Under the pieces are notes generated by a model. The model made no database searches. It had not been told where the DNA came from and saw nothing but the letters and a program-made list of their open reading frames with translations. Shown here piece by piece: positions 55,125 through 64,000 of a stretch of DNA of 64,000 bases; within the stretch, counting starts at the first letter, position 1, and each line of letters starts with the position of its first letter. The position numbers and the translations under genes were made by a program. The stretch comes from Oscheius sp. JU75. Lineage: Eukaryota > Nematoda > Chromadorea > Rhabditida > Rhabditidae. The stretch lies in the NCBI GenBank assembly GCA_037178855.1, contig JASJZC010000007.1, positions 7,626,001-7,690,000 of the forward strand, read 5' to 3'.

Positions 55125-57432
55125 TTGACACTAGCACATCTGAAAAGAAGAGACTGATTGATGAGAACGGCGGAGAGAGAACGGAAAAGGATTAACTATG
55201 TGTATGTGGAAATCAAAGAATGAATCATCCATGCATGGTAATTGGACGCAGCGATCGGAGTGAGGTTCTTTCTCGATAAGATAAGATAGAAAAATCGTTC
55301 AGAAAGGAAAAAGTTCCCTGTCAATTAGGTACAATTGAGAGCGAGAGAGACCTCGCTAGGCCCAGCGTCTGAGACGGCCACTGTTTAGGGGGCTAAAAGA
55401 CGCATTGATCGTTAGAGCCTGTCCCGATCCGGAACCACGGATCGCCTTAGGCCAGATTGGCGTCTATGATAGACAATGGCAATCTTTGGAAATAGAAAAA
55501 CTCGCGAAAAATGTAAGATTGAGAAAGCGGGGTCGTCGAATCGCTCGTGTTTGTTGAGGCCTCGTTATTGAGGGATCTTGATGATGTTTTGCACACGGAA
55601 CCGTATGCTGAATAAAGCGAGAGAATCAGTAAGATGACAGCTAACTCGATCATACGAGCGAGGTTGCGAAAATCGATGAACCATGAGTCGGTGTCTGGTA
55701 AACTGCGACTTGCTTACCCAGGCCGCATCAGTCTGGCAGGCTCATAAAATACGCCGCCTGGAAAGCAAACAACAATCCCAGTGATAGTTAGTTAATCAAA
55801 GTTAAAAGGTTTGACATGAAATTGACTGGAAAAAGTAAGGCTGGGAAAGAGTTGCTAGGCTACTGCTCGGCCAATGTGGGCGGCTTTGATCGATGCACAT
55901 GTGTCAAAAACGCCTGATGAGTCCGATTCATAACAGTGAACAGATCGAACATAAACGATAATGATTAATATGAAAGAATTGCCGCAAAAAAAGGCGTTTA
56001 TTGCCTGTATCAGGTAGAAAATAGGCACAACAGGGATCGTAGACCTAAGTTAAGAACAGGGGACAATTAAGAGAATGTCCAATTACCCATCATTCACAGA
56101 CAGAAGCGAAAAGGAAGCACCAAAAAACAAAACAACTTTAAGTGCGGCTGCTGGCCGTCTGCGCAATCGATGTCCTACAATTGGCTGCGTAGTCAAAAGC
56201 GCGCTTAAAAGGAAGATACTCAGCTGAGGATTTTTTTGACGATTGAAAACAAAAACACAGAAGAATGATGATCACGGACAGTTCTCTGAAAACTTTTGAA
56301 ATGGTGCCACAATTGGGGAGGTGTGGGGGAGGATGGACCGGAGCAAACATTACTGCGTCACTTTGCTCAAACGGCTTCTTTTCTCGACACAAAAATTGTA
56401 ACGGATTCAAAGCATCCTATTCCTAACTCTCTTTCCAGACCCGTACATGTGTTGTGGCGGTTCGATGAAGATTCTTTTCAAGGACAGGATAGGCTGAGGG
56501 ATTGGATGAGAGAAAGCCACCGCAGAGTATTTGCGTCCCTCGCAAGTTGTTCTGCGCGCGCGGCTGCGTTGCGTGTTCACATTTTTCTTTTTATAAACTT
56601 CTGAGCTTGGTAGAAAAACAGATCTGAGGTAGTTTTTGTGACTTGTGCAATACCGACTGTCTCCGACCGACCCAGTGGGAAATCGATAACGACTAGCATC
56701 CGGGAATGACATGGTTTGCACTGATTATTGTCTTAAGCGACCTCTATTGTTCCACTTTTTACTATTTTTATAGCCTAACATCTTATAACTTAATCTATGG
56801 GTCCACTATACGGATTTATTTGTCTAAAGCGCTACTTTTCCTAGGACGTGTAGGTATACAATCTTCTAATCTATTTTTTCTCCCCTATTCCCCTAACAAA
56901 CCTTGCCAATTCCGAACTATTTTCTTGCGGAATTTTTTGTTATTTATAATCACGAACCATTTAATCAGTGGCCTGATTGCGTTCAAAAGTACAGCTGAAT
57001 GAAAATATTGACCACTGCATTCCAACAATCGTCCTCAACCATAACCGGACAATGAGAATGTTGAAGCTGTTCAGTAGGCGAAAGGGATGACGCAGTTTGT
57101 TTCAGACCGGCTGATAGAAGCTCCCTCTCTAAGCCAAAGAAGAAGAAACACGCGAAGTGACGCATTAAATTTTTTCTACACATAGCCCTCCGTCCGACTC
57201 GTTTATCTGTGTATGCGGGGTCGATCGATGCGAGCGTTCACAGTAATTTGCCCCTGCGCGACCTGGTCGGCCCCATCCAGCCATAGGGGAAGCCTGTGTG
57301 TGTGATCGCCCCCCTCCCCCATTCTACCTCCTCACCCAGTTTGTCGCTAGCAAAAAGCCCTATTATTTTCATTTTCTCAGAAAAGCTTCCCTATTTCTTT
57401 TTTTCCTTTCTCTCTTCCCCAAGATAAATCCA
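55125..57432. other. Intergenic between TMEM184 and attractin genes
   Basis: About 2.3 kb, divergent, so it includes both promoters. Apart from the small frame at 55447-55653 listed separately, no coding sequence is recognised. A C-rich tract (CCCCCCTCCCCC) lies near 57309-57320. Confidence 0.45.
55447..55653 (-). CDS. Possible small secreted protein, 68 residues
   Basis: A single uninterrupted frame begins with a plausible signal peptide MIELAVILLILSLYSAYGS, then a Ser/Thr/Asn-rich segment (SRSLNNEASTNTSDSTTP) and an aromatic stretch REFFYFQRLP. It ends IDANLA. No dibasic cleavage sites or cysteine framework are present apart from one Cys. It could be a chance frame. No homologue is recognised. 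Confidence 0.3.
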   Translation of the reverse strand: MIELAVILLILSLYSAYGSVCKTSSRSLNNEASTNTSDSTTPLSQSYIFREFFYFQRLPLSIIDANLA

Positions 57433-57442
57433 GTTCTTGCAG
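57433..57442 (+). promoter_or_regulatory. Candidate trans-splice acceptor of the attractin gene
   Basis: GTTCTTGCAG ends at 57442, 22 bases before the ATG at 57465. An earlier ATG at 57454 stops after a few codons in another frame. Confidence 0.4.
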
Positions 57443-57464
57443 GGAACGTCTCAATGCAGCGGCG

Positions 57465-60400
57465 ATGTTCATTGTGAAGGGACGAGTCCCTCTATTTTTT
57501 CACTGGGCCGTGGCACTAATCCTTCCTCTATGTGTACTAGGAAACCAGGCCAGTTTTGATCTAGAAAAAGTATGTTATACAAACGTTTCAATCTAATCTC
57601 AATTCAATTATAGCAGCTTGCCAATAATTGTGATCTACCATGCTACAATGGAGTCTGCCTCAATGGGTCATGTGTATGTACGAAAGGCTGGTCCGGGCCA
57701 CAGTGTGACCATTGTTATGGCCGAATAAGGTTTGTGTACTTCCGTTTTCCAAGGCTTTCGCGCGCCGTTTCAGCGATTAGATAACGCAGAAAATTTCAGA
57801 CTGTCAGAAAATCAGACACAGTTGAGCGACGGTCCACAAGTCTACAGTTCATCGTCCAAATGCACCTGGATTATTGAAAGCGACAAGGTGTGTAGTTGAT
57901 CCGATTATTATTTCCCCGCTTCTACTGTCATCTGGGAAGAACGGTCACAAACTGGTCAAAGGAAAGTGAGAGAAAAGGGAGAGATTAATTAAGGACGGCT
58001 TATTTGAAGAAAATGAACGGCAGTTGAACGACCAGCCGTCTCTAGAGTAAAAAAACATCCTCCCCGTGTGATTTTAGAAGATTGATTTCGTCTCGCTCAA
58101 CGAAATGCAATATGGCACAGAATGGAGGCAGAATTGGTGAAAGAAATAAGGGAAATTTTAGCCGACGAGTGGTCCTCTCAACATACGTGTCGAAAATTTC
58201 AAGACAGAATGTGGCTGGGACTTCGTTTACATCTACGACGGAGACGGTGTCCATGGAGACCAGCTGGCGGCCTTCTGGTTAGTACAAATCAAAACAAGTT
58301 GATGAAAGGATTGCAGCGGTGACCAAGAGTCTCAGGAGATTAGTGCACCTTCTGGGAAGGCGCTCATTTATTTTTTCAGTGATCTAGCTATGAATCTTGA
58401 CGGGTTTAACATTACATACGAGTTTGAAAAGTGAGTTCCTACCGCAGTTTCTTTCTATTCGAAAACTTCAGATGCCCATATAATTGTTCAAATCATGGTA
58501 GCTGCCAAGTGCAGACTTGTAAATGTGATGCTGGCTACACGGGTATGTTGTTTCCTTTTTGTTTCACGAGAATGTTTAAGGTAGTTTCTGTAACATTCAA
58601 ATGTGTACAAACGAGCTGGAAGGTCAGTCAGGACCATGTGAGAATGGAGGCAGGTGCTCCGAAAAACGTTGTTTGTGTGCCGAAGGTTTTCATGGTGATT
58701 TCTGCCAGGAGTCGTCCAGAAATCTCGTCTGGGATGAGATGATTCCCAATGAGAGCCCAACAGCTAGGGCTTCCCATGCATCGGTTATGGTGGATGATGT
58801 CATTTGGACCATAGGTAGAAACACTTACAAATGCACGTTAAGGATCACTTTAGGTGGTGAGCACTTCACAGGAGAACTGCCAGACAATGTGGTGACGTTC
58901 AACACGACCTCGAGAACATGGAACACCATTCTGATAGAGGGAGACGAAAAGCCACAGCCGAGATATGACCACACGTTGGTTCAACACAAGGTACCATCCT
59001 GGTTTTGCAATACTGACTCTTGTTTGCAGAACAAACTGTACATGTTTGGTGGAGTTGTTGACCGCAAAATCATCTCTGGCGAGCTGTGGTCTCTCGATCT
59101 TCAAACTCAAAAATGGCATTTGGAGTCGGATGCGCCTGAAAGTCTATCGGTAACCCTGAAAAACTTTCATTTCCATCCTTGTTTACTAGGTTGCTCCGCT
59201 GGCCGCTTCGGGTCACTCGGCTCATGTGATTGGCTCCGAAATGTTTGTCTTTTTCGGGTACCATCCTCGAATTGGGTTTATCTACCAAGTGCAAATTTAC
59301 AACTTCGGTAAGCTGGACTTTGCGCAGACGTGATTGGCATTCGTTTCAGACACCAAGCAATGGAGGTTCGGAAACAGTAGAGATCATGTACCGGGGAGAT
59401 TTCGTCACGCTTCCATCCAGTTTGAATCGGAACAGGTAAGCATAGTAACAGGACAAACAAAAACATGGGAAGAAAGACATACTGACAGATCATTGAGGGA
59501 AAATTAACATACAGAGGCTTTGTCTTTAGGGTAATGTCGTCCTCGTATACGGAGGGAGCATGTGGTCCAACCAGCAGAGCAACAATCTGACAGACAGTCT
59601 GATGCAGTACAATGTGAAGCAAGAAAGATGGTGAGTCCTTATTTGTACTTTGATTATTTCAATATCAGGGTCCACCTACCAGCTTCCGGTATCCAACAAT
59701 CTCTTCACACGGCAACTATTCTAAACGGACTGATGATCGTTGTTGGAGGAACCGTCTACAACATCAGTTCTGGAAGATCCAAGCAGGAATGCTTCTCCAA
59801 TGCCGTACTTGTCTACGATATTGGTTTGTGATTCTACTCTTGTTTGTTATTATCTGACATAGCTTGTAAGCAGTGGTATAATGTTTCTGAAGCTGCAAGT
59901 GATCTTCGTCGATATGGGCACACAGCCGTTGCCACAACAGAGGAGCTATTCGTTTTTGGAGGTTTCAACGGAAGAATGCTGAATGAGGTTTGGAGACTTT
60001 TACCTTGTAAGATTCCTGTTTAATCTTCCTTACTTTGGGTTATAGCCAAATGCAGCGCAGCTACTCGCCCAGAGGAATGCCGTTCCATCTACGACGCTGT
60101 CAAATGCATCTTCTCTGATCATTCTTGTGAAAAGTTGGATCCGTTTGTTAGCTACAAGCAGTCTTTCCTCTCCTTTATCAAGAACGAATCACCAAAAGGG
60201 ACGATACACTGTCAAAGCACACCGCTAAGGTACAATGCTTTCCATAACTTTTCATTTAAAATAATACAGACAAGTCTTCCAATCTTGTGAAGACCAGAAG
60301 GACTGCATTACTTGTACATCACAGTCAGAATGCGGCTGGTGTTCCTCGGGAGAGCAGTGTCTCCCAAACGAGTCAGAATGCGTCGATGGACAGATGATTC

Positions 60401-62684
60401 TCACCACCTATCAAAAATGCCCAGCTAGTGTCGGAACAGCTCCTCCACGACCATGTTCGATGTCAACAGACTGTCATAGTTGCAAGCTGCTAGCTCATTG
60501 TAACTGGTTCACTGTGGACAACAAAAACTTATGCATCTCGTTGGAAGAACAAGGTGGGTACCAAAACATGATCAAGAAATAGATTGTATTTTGTTTGGAG
60601 TTTTCAAAAACATTACTCAATCCTTCGTTTCAGCAATTCTCCTAGCTGAGCAACATTCCCGGGAACTGGAAAGGCTGACTTCAGCTACGATACCACTTCG
60701 ACATTCCCCTCCGGCTCCAGTCAACTTCGGGCAGGCGAGCCTTCCCATTTATCCTTTTCTCAATTTATTGTTTAGAACACCACGCAGTGTGCTGTAGCCT
60801 GTGCTGACATCCCGGAGTGCGGCGACTGTATTTCCAATACCAGATGCATGTGGTGCCCGAGTACTGTACGATGCATCAACATGGAAGCTTACACTCTGTC
60901 CTTTGCTTACGGACAGTGTCATTCTTGGGTGACAGGAAACAGCCCCGGCGGATACATGAAAACCTGTGCGCAAGGTAACGACTAAAAATACAGTTTTTAT
61001 CGCAAGTTTCTGAAGAATCGTCCAACTGCAGCTCCCACAAGACATGCTTCGAGTGTCAACTGTCGCCGCATTGTGGGTGGCTGGACGACGGGTCCAAAAC
61101 GGGTTTGGGCGAGTGCGTCAAAGGAAACAACACTGGCCCATTAGACGTGATCCCAAACACCAATCAGACCTGGTATTTCTTGGAATGTCCAGGTTGGGGA
61201 TCAAGAATGAATGACTCTTATACAATCACGTTCAGCTTGTCAATGCAACGGGCACTCCAAATGCAATAGTACAGCTGCCGGCTTCTTGTCAACTCGCGAA
61301 GTTTGTGCATTTTGTGCAAACAATACTACAGGAAGGCACTGTGAGACCTGTGCATCCGGCTTTTTTGGAGATCCGAGGAACGGTGGGACGTGCAGTCGTG
61401 AGTTTGTTTTCTGAACCAGTATTGTTCGATTTTAGCCTGTGAATGCCATGGTCAAGCAAGCGACTGTGATCCTCGGACCGGATACTGTCACTGTAAAACA
61501 AAGGGAGTCATTGGAAAGTCGTGCGACCGATGTGACCACAAATACTACGGTAATCCTGTCAATGGAACACCGTGCTATTGTAAGGGACTCATATTCATTG
61601 AGGCGACGATAAAATCTCAGACGAACTAGCCGTCGACTTCATCTTTACCTTCAAGCTGAAGAAGGAGGACAAAGACCGACATGTGACTGATATCTACTTG
61701 TACAGCACCCCATACAAGGTAAAACTTGTGCTAAAGAAAACAAACAGTTCGTTTAAGAAAGATACAGATGTCACCTTCCAAATCAGCTGTGACCCTACTG
61801 CTTATGTTGCATTGAGTGAGACAACTTCATATCTGCCTGGTCATCCGCCAAGAAACAGGACTTTGATGACTAGGACGCACTGTGATCATCGGGGATTCAG
61901 GAGAATCTATTCAGCCTCGGATAGTGACGGATGGAGTTTTGGAAATGACCACAATACCACCTTCTTCGTGAGTTTTTGGCTATTAACTATCACAAAGCTC
62001 TTCTTCATCATTCAAAAAAGGATTGTTTCAGGTCCGGGTATATAACTTTTCCACCCCGATTACGATCCAAGTCTCCTTTGCTCAGTCTCCTCCTATCAAC
62101 TGGGTGTTGTTCTTTGTCATCTTCGCTGCGTAAGTCACATTCCATGGTGATAGTTCACATCTGCTCTTGCAGTTGCTTTATCGTCCTTCTCGTAGTCGCC
62201 GGATTGTTATGGATGATCAAGTTAAGAATTGAAGTCTACCGACGCAATCAGAGAAGGATTGATGAAATTGAGCATGTAAGAACGAAAGGGTGCAAAAGAG
62301 TATTTCTCGTTTCAGATGGCTTCTCGTCCGTTTGCCAATGTTAAGATGGAGCTGTCTACCTCGTATACAACTGTAACACCTTGTTTTATATATTTCCATA
62401 CATCTTTTTAGATCACTCACAGTCCGACACCGCTGTCCATTGAGCCTTGTAGCAATTATAAAGCCGGTGTTTTTACTCTGGCTGTTCGCTTGCCGACTGG
62501 TGGAAGAGCAACAACACCAAATGGAACTTCGGGTCTTGCTGTTGCTTCGGCTCTTTGTCTGCTCACTCCTGCCCAGCTTGGAGTCCTGCAAGCTCCAGAG
62601 AGCTCGGAGAATAAGAACAACCGGAAAACCAATATGCGACGATATATCCCATTCCTCCGAGGAAGACAGGTCGAAAACGCGTAG
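57465..62684 (+). CDS. tag-53: Attractin-like single-pass receptor (CUB, EGF, kelch, PSI, laminin-EGF)
   Basis: A large type I membrane protein; mammalian attractin works in melanocortin/agouti signalling and E3-assisted receptor turnover. About 26 exons with short introns. In order: signal peptide (LILPLCVLG), EGF (CDLPCYNGVCLNGSCVC), CUB (NFKTECGWDFVYIYDGDGV), EGF (CSNHGSCQVQTCKC; CENGGRCSEKRC), kelch repeats (58750-60000; NKLYMFGGVVDRK, LVYGGSMWSNQQ, ELFVFGGFNG), PSI repeats (60060-61190; CGWCSSGEQCLPN), laminin-type EGF (CQCNGHSKCNSTAAG; CECHGQASDCD), the VYNFSTPI segment, a transmembrane helix (CFIVLLVVAGLLWMI), and cytosolic MASRPFA. The stop is at 62682-62684. The MASRPFA motif is the conserved attractin juxtamembrane signature. 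All exon phases checked agree. It is followed by a Ser/Thr/Pro/Gly-rich tail of about 90 residues. AATAAA occurs at 63010 and 63071. Confidence 0.95.
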
Positions 62685-64000
62685 TGTTCACTCAGAGACT
62701 TTATTATGCTCATCCAATTCTGTTTCTTTTCCCTATCTTTTTGTAAAAACTTGGTGACGGGCTCCTTCCTCCAAACATAAATTCACTTAATTGCTCCAAA
62801 TCACTTTAGAGTGTCTTACCCATAAAACCCCAAACAATAATGCAGGCATAATTTTAGCTCATTTTATATTGACCTCGACCCAAACATACACCATAATCCC
62901 AGCCAATTTCGTTCCCTTCCCTTCTAAGTCATTTTCTCTGTGTTTGTCTTTCTTTGATCCGCCTAAATACTGCACTGTTCGATACGTGTCAATTAGCCCG
63001 TTGAGGCAAAATAAACTTTATGACTTATTCTTTTAGAGAGCTTGCATAAGAGAAAGTAAGAAAAAGAGCCAATAAAGTTGATATCCGTTAGCGAGGCTTC
63101 AATTTCTCAAAGCCCAGGTCTCGTCACGATACTCCTGACTACTGTATATCATTGGCAGTGCTCAACGAGCACAATAGTTATAAAATCCCGGATTCAGCGA
63201 TTACGCCAATTATTAACTGTATTTTAGGGGGCCTAGTACCTTGCATTAACTTTATTCAACATGAAATTTCAGAATCACAGAAATTGGCAGACTTATTGCT
63301 GCTTAGGTTCTACCTGAGCAAAAGGCTGCACTGATAGATTATTAGGCTTCGCTGTTGAAGAGAGGCAATGACATATAATGAAGCTTAGAAGGCGGTACGA
63401 CGAAATGTGAAACGCGTTTCTTACAAACCACGGGCTCTTGACTATCGGTAGCCATAACGTTTTTTTCCGATGTTTAAGTACAAAAAAATTAAGCGTGGTT
63501 GACTGACAGGGGTTTCTTTGTATATTCTCCAAGACAAAGTCCGAAACAAATATTTGGGCCAAATAAAATTGACAGCTCGTTTTTTGTTCTTTAACGTCTA
63601 TGTCTACTAGTAATAAAACATATTTCAGTTCCTGCACAGCTTTTTTCCAGAAAACCCATCTGAGGAGACCCATTCAGACTTGTACAATCAGGCTGAAAGT
63701 TGGCGCCCGGAAAATGGGGTGGATTCTGAACGTATAGTTAAAGTTTGGAGTCAAGCGGATTGTTAGATTTTTTATACCGACCTGTGTAACAAGATACGGC
63801 GGATATCAGTTTATTATTCATTTCCTCGTTTTCTAACCAATCGACACCAAATTTGTTTCTAGGTTATTCTCGGTGGTAAAAACTATAGGAAAAAATTTGA
63901 GAGCGACTAGATAGAGGGGAGCCGATAAATCGCGATTTTCAGTTTTAGCGCGCGTACTAAGCCAACGCAGACCAAACCACCGCGAGCGCTACGCGCAATG
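62685..64000. other. 3' end of attractin gene and right flank
   Basis: AATAAA at 63010-63015 and 63071-63076 are candidate poly(A) signals. The minus-strand frame at 63293-63673 (126 codons) has no recognisable motif. No gene is identified before the window ends. Confidence 0.45.

Noticed and set aside
63293-63673. 126-codon minus-strand frame at the right edge
   Set aside because: No motif or exon partner; could only be judged with sequence beyond the window.

Overview
This window comes from a nematode nuclear genome, most likely a free-living rhabditid related to Caenorhabditis or Diploscapter. The evidence is many short introns (about 30-60 bp) with TTTCAG-type acceptors, acceptor sites placed just before start codons as expected for spliced-leader trans-splicing, and nematode-restricted families (srv/srg-type chemoreceptor, DUF273, DUF148-like). 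All gene models were built by hand from exon reading frames and splice sites. Two were fully length-checked: exon lengths of the octopamine-receptor-like and SOX-D genes sum to multiples of three, as do those of the dimethylargininase-like gene.

Left part (1-15 kb): about 3 kb with no recognisable gene, then a biogenic-amine GPCR (+, 3022-4683), a GAB/SOC-1-type PH-domain docking protein (-, 5034-9208), an srv/srg-like chemoreceptor (-, 10350-11617) and a bacterial-style dimethylargininase/arginine-dihydrolase-fold enzyme (+, 12540-15028).

Middle (15-27 kb): a gene-poor, repeat-rich stretch. It has two retropepsin-like retroelement relics in opposite orientation, an inverted repeat pair of about 478 bp whose arms lie 6.2 kb apart, and one small Kunitz-like secreted-protein gene.

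Right part (27-64 kb): gene-dense and conserved. In order: the SOX-D factor egl-13 (+), a Skeletor/Knickkopf-family DM13 protein (-), a DUF273 glycosyltransferase-like protein (-), a second and unusual DM13 protein (-), the cathepsin-D-like protease asp-4 (-), a DUF148-like secreted protein (+), a TMEM184-family seven-helix protein (-) and an attractin orthologue resembling tag-53 (+). From memory, the C. elegans orthologues egl-13, asp-4, tag-53, octr-1 and the TMEM184 gene are all X-linked, so this may be ancestral X material. The genes do not form an operon. Shared themes are extracellular matrix (DM13 proteins, DUF273), secretion and lysosome (asp-4, DUF148) and signalling (GPCRs, GAB adaptor, attractin).

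The most noteworthy observations are: a C-terminal tyrosine pair in the GAB-like protein that resembles the SHP2-binding motif of mammalian GAB1; a copy of a SOX-D exon downstream of egl-13 differing only by synonymous changes; the prokaryote-like arginine hydrolase with a GC-AG intron; and several one-base frame breaks at homopolymers that look like assembly errors.
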